From Hsuehochloa calcarea (Eukaryota > Streptophyta > Magnoliopsida > Poales > Poaceae), in the NCBI GenBank assembly GCA_036346395.1, contig CM070594.1:14293385-14357384 (forward strand): a DNA stretch of 64,000 nucleotides, written 5' to 3'. Every line of letters begins with the position of its first letter. The stretch's first letter is position 1. Under the pieces are notes generated by a model. The model had not been told where the DNA came from. It did no database searches and was given only the letters and a program-made list of their open reading frames with translations. Below are positions 1 to 11,555 of the stretch, one piece after another. A program made the position numbers and the translations under genes.

Positions 1-372
1 ACTCTTGGATCCACTCCTATGATAAGTTGGAGTAGTCTACGGAGGTGTTTGGTTAGAAAGTTAATTCCAGCTCCAGGAATGAGAAAGATCTTTGTTAAAA
101 GACTATACTACCCTTGTTTTATTGGATGGGCGAGGAGGGTTTTATTGGATGGTATTTGGTGGGTAATTTTATCTTAATTTTAGGGGTATTTTCGTAACCG
201 GATGACTGCTCCATGCGGGGAGCAGCCTTCTCGCAGCTCTGAAAAAATACACTACAGCCTGCTCCAGATTCTCAAACTCCAAATTCAATTTTTTGTTGGA
301 GCTGGACCGTTTGACATGGCTCCACCTACTCCAACTAAGAAGCTGGGAGTTGGAGCCATACCAAACAGGCCC
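1..372. mobile_element. Tourist-like MITE, left copy, cut by window edge
   Basis: The right terminus reads CCAAACAGGCCC followed by TAA, the reverse complement of the GGGCCTGTTTGG start typical of PIF/Harbinger Tourist elements. The left terminus lies outside the window. The complete version is the copy at 11142-11555. The 205-300 stretch differs from its partner mainly around CAG/CTG triplets. Confidence 0.7.
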
Positions 373-3300
373 TAAGGTGGAGTTGTGGTCAGCTCACATG
401 CCAAACTGCCACCTATTTTGCGAAGACTCGTTCAAAATGCCCAGTGCACGGCGGTTGCAAGCTATGAAGAATCGTGAACGCACGGCAGTTGCAACTTTCA
501 CACTACAAAAGGTACACATCTCTCCTCCTTTTTCTTCCACTTCTCCACCTCACATCTCCAGCTTATTATCTCCCTTTCTCTCTTGCTCTCTGTTGCACGA
601 ACAATCACAGGTGTGCATAACATCATCAGCTGGTACCAGAATTAAGCTGGAGACGTCGTGAGGGAGCGCGACATCTTCGCCATCGTGAGGGAGTGCGGCA
701 TCTTCGTCGTTTGGGTAATTTCTTGGTTCAACCCAAGTTGAGTCTCTCATTTAGTGGTTCAATGCAGCGAGGCCTACTGGTTTCTTGGTCCAATTCACGA
801 GGAATCTTTTTTAGCGTGTGTTTTAAGTAAGATCTTGGCGCAATGCTACAACTCCTATTTTGCTGGTTCCTTTCGACTAGCTTCACAATTTTCCGTGTAT
901 GTGCCAAGAACAGGAATTAGCAAGTGCGGACACCTAATTATACCTTAGTCCATCGAAATATTTTTTGAATCATATTGTCCATCGAAATAAGAATCTTCAT
1001 TGCCAGCAAGTCCCACAGATTTCTTGGTTTCCAATGCAATGTGAGCCTTACTAATTTCTTTGTCAAATGCAAGAAGTGTCTGCGGCAGGGTGAGACCTAA
1101 ATAATTTCTTGGGCCAATGACCAAGGTCTCATTCTTTTCAGAATCCGCTTACTTGGTTTGACCATCCTGCTCTGCATAAGTGCATATGACGCTTACTCTA
1201 AAAAAAAGTGCATATGACACTCATGAACATTTTTTAGTCAAGACTCAACACTTAACAGCGAAGCCTGAGGGCAGATTTGTGACCCTGCCACATTGTACTC
1301 TTTCTCTTTTGATCTTAATATAAATAGCTCGCAAAGATTGCCAGCCCCTTGAAAAATACTTAAGAGCAATGATCATTATTTGGGCCTCTAAAATCTGTGC
1401 AATTCTGCATCAGATTGGTGGTAAGTGAATGGTTCTTTGGATTTTTCATTGTGTACCCTGATTGACTTACATATTGGAACAATTTCCTTTTTCTCTATGG
1501 ACAATTAGAACCAAGTCTTGTACAACAAACAGGATTATAAAATTGCAAACTTTACAATGTATATAGAGTTATAAACCAACTTTTTTTTGTAGGGCAATAG
1601 ACATACAAGTTTTTTTTTCTGATAAAGTTGTCAATTGGGACATCTGAGGATTTCCATGTTGCTGGATTTGGTAGTAGATTTTATTTATTTCATTCAGAAA
1701 GAGAGCACAAAGCTGTCGTGAATGAATTTTTTTGGAACAGTATGGTGTTATTCTAAAATTTGCTACAAAATGAATACTCTTTCTAGCATGTATTCCCTAT
1801 TTCTGGTATGTTTCATGAAAGAATTAAAGCAATATGTAGCACACATTTTCCAATCTGAAATCATTTTTCTTCTTCTTTATGAACTAGTGTATGTGCAACT
1901 TGTGCATTGACCTTTTCTTCGTTGTATATGTTACATGTAATTCTTAACTCTGCTAAACATACTTTTATGATACTCATTGGATGCTTGTTGCAACTTGCAA
2001 GCAAACCTCTGTTAAGTAACCTGCAGTTTCTCCCTTTTTACACAAAGCAATAGGCTTCAGAAAGTAGGGTAGTTGTCTGTGTAACAGCCTCATTTTAAAT
2101 AAATGGTAATTATATGCATTTAATGAGCATACATGACATTTTTATTCAATTGCACAAATGGTTGCATTTGAAAACAACAAATTCAAGACAAATTTAAAAC
2201 TTGAAAAGAAACTCCAAAAGAAAATTTGAGTTGATGTTTGTAAATAACCCTGGAAATTAATTTATTCAAATACTAAATTATTTTTCACAAATTAATATTA
2301 TTTTTCACAAACTTTTAGAAGCCATTTTCATCTCACCATTATCCAAACCTTTTCACTAATGCAGTTTTGAATATAAATTAATTTTGACAAATTTTAGTAT
2401 TAACAGTGATTGAAATTATTTTTCCTAAGTCCCATTTGATTATCATAACACTCACAAAAAAATTAGAATTTTTAAATTTTATTATCTATTTCAAATCGCT
2501 CGGTCAAATGTTTTGAATTTCGGTAAAAATTGAATCCAAATCCCAACACTTGGAAGTTGCATATACTTTGATATATCTGCTATGCACGATTTAGTTCATG
2601 CACACGAAATGCGTAAATTATCATATCTGGAATAGACTTCTTTATTGATTCTGAGATAGATAGTTTCGACTATGCAAAGTTGTACTGTTTATTGAACTCC
2701 GCAGACGCTCCTGAATTCGATGTTAACCAATGTACACTTCTATGTTTTTTTTCTCTAAATTCAACCTTACTAGAGGCAAGCTCTCACTTTGCAAAGGCTC
2801 CTTGAAGGAAAAAAAAAAAAAAGATGTAGGATATATCATTTAACATGCAGTTTTCATATATAATAGATGATTGCGCTTGGTGTTGTGTTAATCGTTGATG
2901 TATGTGATGTGCATGTAGTTATGTTGTGTAATCTATGAAGTTTGAGCACTGCAGCTGTGCTTGATTTAGTTATTGCTTATGTTTGCTCTGTGTAGCATAG
3001 AATGTAAGATTTGAACTGTAGGACTTAATCTGTGTAATGTGTTGATCATGACCATCCATTGTTTTTGTAGAGGTTATGTATTATTATGATAATTTTGTGG
3101 AAACTGTGCTCGAGCTTTGGCTTTTGAGTTGGATAAGCTCAACCTTTCTGTTTAGCTCATGAAAGGAAAGCTCAGGTACAGTTCGTACATATGCTTAGCC
3201 TCCTGTTTGCTGCCTTGTTAGAAAATATCAACAACTTTTGAGAGACTACAGCTTCTGCATGACTCCTGTTCTTTATTATAACATAGCTCCTGATAGTAGT

Positions 3301-3517
3301 ACACTACACATTAGCTAGAGGCAAATGTTCTTGTGGTTGGGAGGGTCGATTATTGGGATATATAGAAAGTTCATTCTTAGAACTCTACAAATAGAAGATC
3401 GGGTATGCTCATGTAGGAACATTTGTGTGATCGACTGGTTGCTTGTGTGGTGAGGGGCATGGACATGGAGATGGGCAATTGGCACACTTGTGGTCCAAGA
3501 TATATTTGATGCACAAC

Positions 3518-3649
3518 ATGGTCAGATAACCACCTCTCTAAAGGAGAAACAGTCACATTAGGGAAAGCCAATTCCGAATCTTGAGTAACTAGAATTCTAT
3601 CCAATTTCTCAAAAGTTGGATCCTCCTGGTTGTTTGCCCAAGTACACAA
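3518..3649 (-). pseudogene. LINE endonuclease C-terminal scrap, left copy
   Basis: About 44 residues on the minus strand read TWANNQEDPTFEKLDRILV and end in a SDH triplet. This is the end of an AP-type exo/endonuclease domain as found in plant LINE (non-LTR) retrotransposons, where the SDH histidine is catalytic. Nothing LINE-like follows beyond SDH. The fragment abuts helicase-like sequence on the other strand at about 3650-3699, so two unrelated element scraps are joined. The tryptophan present in the right copy (QDWEL) is serine here. Non-functional. Confidence 0.6.
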
Positions 3650-3698
3650 TCTGCCATGTAGGTCTAATTCCTTTAAACCATATTGTTCAATAACTACA

Positions 3699-3870
3699 CA
3701 ATCTCCGAATGTTGGTGTGTACCTCCCAGGTCCTGTTTTCTCACATGAACAACTCTATGTTGCGCTTTCGCGAGCTACTGCTAGGAGCAATATAAGAATA
3801 CTTGCTTCACGGGAAAAAGATAGGACTTTCGCATCTTGATAAATCACCAAAAATATCGTCTATAAAGATG
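3699..3870 (+). pseudogene. Helitron helicase C-terminal fragment, left copy
   Basis: The translation contains NVGVYLPGPVFSHEQLYVAL followed by SRATARSNIRIL. This is the region around motif VI of Pif1-type (SF1B) helicases as encoded at the C-terminus of plant Helitron Rep/helicase proteins. Only about 50-60 residues remain. The frame breaks near 3839, exactly where this copy differs from the right one (CTTGATAAAT against CTGCCCAGACAG). No Rep domain or upstream helicase motif is visible. Helitron family known; remnant status seen directly. Confidence 0.65.
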
Positions 3871-4160
3871 TTCTTACGTCGAGATGGCTTATGTACTATC
3901 TTGAATTTATTTGGTTTGTATACATGCTGGAAGAGAAACCATGTAAACTATTGTAATATGGAGTTTTGTATTCGAGTTGTTTTACTTACAACCGTCTAAG
4001 TATAAAAATATTTTCTATGTGATCCTTTGTTGTTTGCCATTGGCATCCTTGTCAAGATATATGTCTCGTTGGAATGTTTTTAGCGAGTAAAAGTTACAAA
4101 ACAAAATTTGCTCGTATTAGATTTCTTTTTAACAAATTGTTTGGTGTGACATGTCAACAT

Positions 4161-4990
4161 CATGTCGGTTAGGAACATTTCCACTTGTAAAGTCTATGCT
4201 CCGTTTGATGCCCCCACTGCATCCCAACCTAGGTAAGTTTTTCCAAATGCACCTTTATGCATATTTCCTTTTTGTTTTAGTTAATATTTTGTGTGTTTGC
4301 ATGTAATAAATGTACATTTCACGTGAATATAAATAATATGGTTGATGATTTCTCTTTTATAGATACATCCACTTTCATGAGTTGGGTGTAGACAGCGTGC
4401 ATTTTACGTGGTTGTTCAGGTAATGAGTGCACAAATTCCTGTCTTGAGAGATCATGTGCGGACCTATGCTTGATTTATTGTTGCTAATGAGAACGTATGT
4501 ACCGATAATTACTTTATAATTTATTACACACATGTTATTAATATTTCTACGAAGGTCATTTCATACATTGACCATATGCTTTCCGCATTTCTATTAGGGC
4601 ATGAAAATGGAAGCATTTTGCTTCGGTAGACAAGTGTCCAGATTTGATAGACTACTTGCGGTGGGAAATTCCTTGGGAAGGAGCTTAAGTTAAGGTTTAC
4701 GTGCCAAACTATTGTTCGGCAGCTTGAGCAATTTTATTCCGTTTACGATCTCCCTACCTACTTCACGCATTTTGAAGAGGTTTATCAGAAACCAAATAAG
4801 TCAACTGTTGGTAAGATCTCTATTTTCACATATTGTATCTTCTCGTATAATAGACTTTTTGTATTGTTACTTCTCACAATAATACTTCATGCAACTTTGG
4901 CAAGATGTGGTCAGTTTAGTTGTACACGTCAGCCCAACTCAAGACATCAACAACTTCCCACGTCGTATACCGATGAGGAAATTATGCATC
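4161..4990 (+). pseudogene. Unidentified spliced ORF remnants, left copy
   Basis: A short open stretch starts ATGTCGGTTAGGAACATTTC and ends at a GTAAG-type donor near 4231. A TTTTATAG acceptor near 4362 precedes a second open stretch (VDSVHFTWLF in both copies), and further short open pieces reach about 4990. Plant Helitrons often carry an RPA-like gene beside the helicase, which these might represent, but I cannot recognise an OB-fold signature. The left copy is more broken than the right. Confidence 0.3.
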
Positions 4991-5965
4991 ATGGATGATA
5001 GGTACGAGTAGCACAATAATGCTTCTACTTTCTTGAAAGAGAATATATTATATTGCATATCTTTTATTGAGTCTATGTTTTCTGTGAATTAGCCATAACT
5101 TACTATTCGTGCGTGTTTGGGATACGCTAATTGTGCGGTATCTAACACGGTGGAGACTTGTGGGTGAAGACCACCATGTTTTTGGCCGTGACAATGCTAA
5201 AGAAGAATAGTCATTATGGTATGTGTAGAGCTCTTTCGAACTTATTCTTGATACTCAACAAATTGTTATAACATATTAATCCTATACACTATAATGTTGA
5301 AAAGGTTGCTTGATGACAATGGGATGTATCAATTTCTTCTTTAGACCTCAAGTTGCTGGTGCACAAGAGCTCGAAGATAAACAACCATGTAAATAATGTA
5401 TGGAATTCTTTCTTAAATAATAATTTAATCGGTAATCGCTTTAAACAAAACTATGACAAGTAGTGTTGCACGATGTAAATGTAAGGAACTTTGTCATGAA
5501 TGCTGTTGATATAAGGAATGATGCATTTATTAGAATGTTTGTACATTAATAACGTAAGTAAGTCACTCAAACTTTTGACATCTCTTTATATATAATATAC
5601 AATATAGATTTATGATGTTTAACTTTTGTTTGTTATTTTGTAGAATGTGCTTCCATTCTCTTTACGTCACAAGCTAGAGATGAGGATGTGTCTTCCATAA
5701 GGCTGCTGCATGAACTTCATTTTTACATTTCCATTTCTGTTTCTGTTTAATGTATGATGTGTACTTTATCTGTTGGTTTGTACTTAATTTACATGATGAT
5801 ATGTCAGTTATTTATGTATTGAAGTAAATTATGGGAACATATTGTTTCTACCGATTATTTCTAGAATTGTCGCACAGAGTTCTTGTTTTCTCATATTGCA
5901 CTATTGTGATGCACGTATGTAAAATCATCATTTCATTGCTTGATTTGCTTTATGTGTTAAAGGAA

Positions 5966-6689
5966 AAGAAAGCGGTCTTCTCTACATCACCGCTCATGCA
6001 CACGGTTTGATTATATCATCGATGGAGATCGATCTTGGAGAACACTTGAGCTCCATTCAACCGATCAAACAAGTCCTCGATGCGGGGCAATGGATATTTG
6101 TTCTTGATTGTGACTGCATTAAGCGCACGATAATCAATACACATGCGCCAACTCCCATCCTTCTTCTCTGTGAGCGAGCAGGAGCTCCCACGGCGATACA
6201 CTCGCTGATCAAACCTTTAGCCAACAAATCATCCAATTGCTTCTTCAACTCGTCACGAAGCGGACGTGCTAATCGATATGGAACATCGAGATGGGGCGAG
6301 TACGGAACAAGATCAATCTGAAACTCCACGTCTCGCACGGTGGCAATCCGGAAGCTCGGTAGGAACACATCTGGGTAATCACTAACCACTGGAATCTCCT
6401 CAATCTGCGAAGCCACGCTCGGTTTCTCAGCAAGAGCTAAAGAAGCCCGATTTTCCTTGCCGCGACCGGGAACGATCAGACCAACATCGACGAGAGCGCG
6501 GGCGCACTCCTGAAAAGTCAAAGTCTCCCCAAGCGAGGTGCGCACGAGGCATTCTCTGAAACAAGATATCACGGCTCGATAAGAGTGCAACCAATCCATA
6601 CCCAAGATAACATCGAGCGGCTCCATTTGAATAACTATCAAATTCGCCGTGAACTCCTCTCCATCAATGACAACAGAACACCGGGACAA
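5966..6689 (-). pseudogene. Ty3/gypsy protease-RT fragment, truncated in RT
   Basis: Read on the minus strand, the fragment has an aspartic-protease-end pattern (MEPLDVILGMDWL), then an RT N-terminal region with CIDYRALNAVTIKNKYPLPR and FSKIDL, and stops at an EKTAF stretch exactly where the left duplication begins (5965/5966). A one-base frameshift lies near 6170, where CTCTGCTC-type sequence is expected but CTCGCTC is read. The YVDD catalytic box, RNase H and integrase are absent. It belongs with the gag, primer site and LTR at 6990-11016. Confidence 0.85.
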
Positions 6690-6989
6690 GCAGTGAGAGC
6701 TAGCAATAATACCCCGGAGAACTAACCAACACCGATGAGAAATCCATCTGCATACTCAAGTTCGCTCTCCTAGCAAACGCGTCGAAACAAACGAAAAGGT
6801 AGCCCCGAATCAAAAGGACTAAAGCATCAAGCGAATCCACAAGCAAAGTACTGTCACCATGTCGGGGCGACCGCGGACTCATTGTGGGCATGGCGTACCT
6901 CTCGTGGCGCCATGGCGAAAGAAGACGACGGCGGGGGGCGAGAGCCCCAACAATCTCTTGTGGCGGTGCGGTAAAGCCGGTCGTGCAAC

Positions 6990-8300
6990 TGAAGCGTCTG
7001 CGAAGGTGGCGGTACCGATAGTACCTATTTGGGCGCCCAAGTGAAGGAAATGGCATCATTGGGGAAGCGATCATCATCGGAAAGATCCTCGGCGGGACCC
7101 ATCAAGAAGAAGATGGCACGGGCTCCCACTTGATCACGCTAGCGGGGTTACGGCGACACACCGCTCCTTGTGACCTGTCGGCCACACCGCGGCAATCACC
7201 GTCAAGTGCACTTTCGGCAGCCAGCGGTGTCCATCACCGCGCTTAAAGCAAAGCATGCCACCGCAGGGACGGACGAAGAGCTGGAGTACTGCAAAGGGCG
7301 GCGCCAAGAAGGAACGGCCTCGCTTAGACACAGAAAGATCTGCGGTCCTCCTTGAATTTCTTGAAAGTCATTGAGCAGACCCACTTCCCTCACTAGAGCT
7401 CCTCTTACGGTCACCACGAAACAACCGATCCACCAGAGGCTTGTCGCCCCTTTGTGTTGCATCTCCAACTCCATGCCCCGGCTTGCTCCACAACAGAGTG
7501 TAATCACAGTGGAGTAGCTCCCAACACATGTCGGTTTTCGAGGTGAGACCCAGCGGAACCTCTTGGCTTTACGAAGATCATCGTTCGCTCTTGAAGGGAC
7601 AAAGCGAACCAAGTTGTTGAACTTCGACCTCATACTCGGCAATAGACCTCTTCCCACAGAGCAAAGGTCGTCAAGGCAACCTCCATCTTCTCAACAAAGA
7701 GTAGGGTAGAACTTCCCTTGAACCGATCAACAAAGTCCTCCCAAGTGGTGGCCCTTGAGTGGCGGTCCTCGAAGACAACACGCCTCCCACCAAATATCCG
7801 CTTGCCCTTTCGGTGAAAGGCTACAAAGCGGACCCTCGAGGTGAAGACATCTCCAAAGCTCAAGCGCCTCTCCATGTAGCGCAACCCGGTCCATTGCTTG
7901 GACCGGTGTACCCACCAGTCAAGCGAATCAAACCTCAACCCCATCCACTCTCGAAGTGACATCGCGCCTCGAGGCCGGTGGATGTGCGGCAGAGCAACAA
8001 CAGATGCCGCAAGAAGTGCCGGCGCTGTTGACGAAAACACGGATCTCTCCCACCAACTCTCTCGGCAAAGCGGGGTCTCATCTGGACTCCAACCGGAGGC
8101 GGGTCAGCAACAACCCCCTCGACTCATCGGCTCATCTCTCAGGAGGTGGCTCTCACGGAACCTCTTCGCGGCCCTGACCTCCACGACCGCGGCCACCACG
8201 ACCACGTCCTCTACCCCTCGGCATAGCTATCAACCACAATCAACAATACACAATGAGTTCAAAGATCAAAATAAACTCATGCATCAATGAACAACATAGC
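6990..8300 (-). pseudogene. Ty3/gypsy gag fragment with frameshifts
   Basis: Minus-strand frames contain LREWMGLRFDSLD, GTPVQAMDR, VRFVAFHRKGK, KGQADIWWEA, TWEDFVDRF and FNNLVRFVPSRAND in collinear order. These are hallmarks of grass Ty3/gypsy gag (retrotransposon gag domain). The pieces fall in different frames, so several frameshifts or missequenced positions are present. A zinc knuckle would be expected downstream (about 7000-7200), but I could not read a clean CCHC motif there. It sits between the primer binding site (8466-8478) and the protease, as expected. Confidence 0.8.
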
Positions 8301-8465
8301 AGGCGTAAAAACTATATTCGTACCTCTCTCTAACCTCATTGCACTAGTGTGTCAAATTTTAGGTTAGTTAACCATTAGCAAATTTTAGTTGATTTACTAA
8401 ACTAAAACAAATTTTAACAATTTTAGTTTGCCTAAGTTGTTAATCTATTCACCACGGACCTAAAG

Positions 8466-8478
8466 CAGCTCGATACCA
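8466..8478 (-). other. Primer binding site of the gypsy fragment
   Basis: The minus strand reads TGGTATCGAGCTG two bases after the LTR end at 8481. It resembles the initiator-Met tRNA primer site (TGGTATCAGAGC) used by many plant retrotransposons, with small differences. This orients the element and identifies the adjacent LTR as its 5' LTR. Confidence 0.75.
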
Positions 8479-8480
8479 AC

Positions 8481-11016
8481 TGTAACACCCCAGCCCAACA
8501 CTGAGCCTAGAATGCCACCACACTACTCTTTAAACTAATAATTATCGACACACTATAAAAATTACAGCAAGGAAGCAATGATAATCATATCAATAGACCA
8601 CAAAAAGGACATGCATAATCATGGTTCAAACGATAATAAATAATCAATGGGAATTATAACCAGGTAAATAACCCAAAGTAGCATCAACCAATGAATCCAA
8701 ATTATTAAAGCAAATAGTCTGGTCCAAATGATGTCCTAAACATTATTCAATAATTAACATGTCCAAGAGTAATCCAATTGTGAATGAAAAGATTATGAAA
8801 GTAAATGATCATAAGTGGTCCATGTGCTCTACTCGCTCTCATTTCGCCATCCTCGACGATCACCTAAAGACAACAATAGAGCAAGGTGAGTCCACGACTC
8901 AAAGAAATACATCCATAAACAACGAACAATAATAAATCAACGACATTCAATAACTCCATTAACATCACAGGTACTTCTCTTAATATTCTCATGCAGTTAT
9001 CTTATCTTTGATTCACATCCATTAATCTCAAATGTCAATGCAAATCTAATCTACATGTCCACATGCACTTCTTTCGCGTATACCGGTATAGCATGAGTGA
9101 ATGCTCGCGACAACATTCACTCTCAAGCCCGTTCCTCCAAAGGATCGGGACCTCCTCCACTCCGTGGAGTTGTGATCAATCATGATCACCTTCTCTTATG
9201 CAAAGATGCTTATGAATGCAAACATGCAAACTCCATCATAAACATCATATCCAACTTTTCATCATGCTTGTCAACAAAGATATAAACATACCAATTATTT
9301 GTTTGCAATTAAACAGAATAAAAGCACAACAATAATGGTACTGAAGATAAAGAATCACGATGATCAATCATTGACCATTTGTTTACCATGCACTTGCCTT
9401 TACTAGTTGCGGCCTTACGATTTGGCTAGCGAGATGGCAACAAGTCTGACGCTTCTCCTACATTAGATACACAAATCTCAATACAAGCTACAGCATCATA
9501 AGAACAACAATCAATCGACATCGCTCCTACCGTCCCCAAATATACCACGTTATGCGGTACCAAAAGTTACCCATTGCTGTCTTAGTACTAAAGCGAGCGT
9601 AACTTTTGACTCAAAAGTCCGATCACAACAAACCACCCCATTCTGGATTCTTTATAAAATTACCCACATTTTCTTAGATTACAAAGACTTCTAATTAAAT
9701 CATCTAACCCTCCGTATTTAGCCGGAAAACCGATCTGTCCGCTTCGAACAGCAGTCTTACTAAATTCATAACTTTTGTTTTACTCAGCCAAAATGCGCGT
9801 TCTCAGATTCTACAGAACCATTGGACAATTATCTACAACTTTCATGTAGATCAAAAACACTAATTAGGCTATTTACTATTTTTAATCTACAGTCTACCCA
9901 AACAGCGCGGAAGGCGATAACCCTAAAAACAGCAGTCTTCCGAAAATCATATCTCGAAATCTACTTGTCCGATTGACATGATAAAATATGCTAAAGAAAG
10001 ATATCGAAATTATCTACAATTAACTAGTAGATGAGATTTCCAAAATTCGCCATTAAGGTACCCGAATAAATTGTACAACAAAACAGCGGGCTAAACAGAT
10101 CTATTAATCGTCTCTTGACTAAAACTATAGAACCCTCTCTAATTAACCTCAATTATAATCTCTAATTAACAGAACTAATTAACTACTAATGCCCACATGC
10201 ATCCAGTACACCCTAATCAAGCTAGCAGCCAAACTAGTTAATTACCATCTTGCATTGAATTTTATCTCTCTATCTCCTGTGTACCACGTCCAGGTTGCAA
10301 GCCAACTACCAGCCGAGAGCATGCATTGCTATTTAATTGATTAATTACTCGGGAGACAATGGTGGCTCACAAATGCAAGCATGCAAGGCAACTCCACTAG
10401 GACGGTCGAATTGATCTTGTGCATGCGGACACTGCTGAAGCGGCGAAAAAATAAATCATGCAAACCTCCACGTGACTGACTAACGGCAAGGCGGCGCGAG
10501 GTCGTCACTTGCCTTGTGGCCGGGAAAACTCACGCAGAAGCGAAACAGGCCGCGAGCTTCGCGGCGATCCACGCTGATTGGATGAAGCCGTTGCGGCGGC
10601 AATGCTGATCTGTGCCATGGCAAGGGCTCGGCAGATTAGGCGGCGTCCGCAGTGCAGACCAGCCTTGGCAGCCAGGGAAAAGCAATGCGACAAAATCACC
10701 GCGACAACCTGTTAGCCTAGAGAAAAAGGCGGCAAGGCGGCGGTATGCAGCGTTTCCACGCATAGCATGGCAAGCGTAGCGTCAAGAAAAAATCCACGAG
10801 GAAAAAATAGTTGATTTGGCGGAGGAAAACTAAAAGGCTAGGGTTCGAGAACCCAAATTCTATTATATATCTCTCAAAAAATTTCTAAAATTCTATTTTC
10901 ACAAATTCTTTTTATTTAATTACGCACAAGCCCTAAATTCTTTAACTAATTAATTTAATTACTCTCCGACCCTTAAGACGCTTTTATTAATATTAATATT
11001 ATTTTTGAGTATTACA
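8481..11016 (-). mobile_element. 5' LTR of Ty3/gypsy element (about 2.5 kb)
   Basis: On the plus strand it begins TGTAACACCCC and ends GAGTATTACA, the TG...CA boundaries of an LTR, and the primer site lies immediately beyond 8481. It holds the AT-rich, low-coding sequence typical of long grass gypsy LTRs. Parts resemble 50403-52134 (for example a shared 'gagtccacgactca' motif near 8886 and 50866), so the two belong to related families. The 3' LTR is not in the window. Short open frames at 10505-10763 are not convincing genes. Confidence 0.8.
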
Positions 11017-11141
11017 GTGACCCACCTCGCCTTGCCCCGCCACCAGAAGAAGTATCCCCTATGGCGCATCCTCTCTCCCCTCTCCCTATGGCGCATCACC
11101 TCTCCCATCCTCCCGATCCGGCTCCTGGTGATGGCAACTAA
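11017..11141. other. Short host or element flank between gypsy LTR and MITE
   Basis: About 125 bp containing a twice-repeated 'ctatggcgcatc' motif with CT-rich spacers and ending at the TAA target site of the MITE. No gene is visible. If the 11.2-kb block is a tandem duplication, this segment should also occur immediately left of the window. Confidence 0.5.
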
Positions 11142-11555
11142 GGCCACTGTTTGTGCGGCTCTGCTCCAATTTTTACTGCTCCAACTCGACTTCACTCTTG
11201 GATCCACTCTATGATAAGTTGGAGTAGTCTACTGAGGTGTTTGGTTAGAAAGTTAATTCCAGCTCCAGGAATGAGAAAGATCTTTGTTAAAAGACTATAC
11301 TACCCTTGTTTTATTGGATGGGCGAGGAGGGTTTTATTGGATGGTATTTGGTGGGTAATTTTATCTTAATTTTAGGGTATTTTAAGTATCGGATGACTGC
11401 TCCATGCGGGCGACCTTCTCATGACTCTGAAAAAATACACTCTGACTGCTCCATTCTCAAACTCCAAATTCAATTTTTGTTGGAGTGGACCGTTTGACAT
11501 GGCTCCACCTACTCCAACTAAGAAGCTGGGAGTTGGAGCCATACCAAACAGGCCC
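11142..11555. mobile_element. Tourist-like (PIF/Harbinger) MITE, complete copy
   Basis: Starts GGCCACTGTTTG and ends CCAAACAGGCCC, imperfect terminal inverted repeats, flanked on both sides by TAA (11139-11141 and 11556-11558), the 3-bp target duplication of Tourist elements. Length 414 bp, non-coding. Its partner is truncated at the left window edge. Confidence 0.75.

Larger units (their letters stand above)
1..5965. repeat. Large direct duplication, left copy (partner 11194-17145)
   Basis: Base 1 aligns with base 11194 and the match continues almost without interruption to 5965/17145, with few substitutions and small indels. The block holds the end of a Tourist MITE, a LINE endonuclease scrap, a Helitron helicase scrap and spliced-looking ORF remnants. 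The copy starts inside the MITE at the window edge, so it must extend further left. At 5965 it changes abruptly into gypsy reverse transcriptase sequence, while the right copy continues into the 3' flank of RUK. The high identity implies a recent event. Confidence 0.95.
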
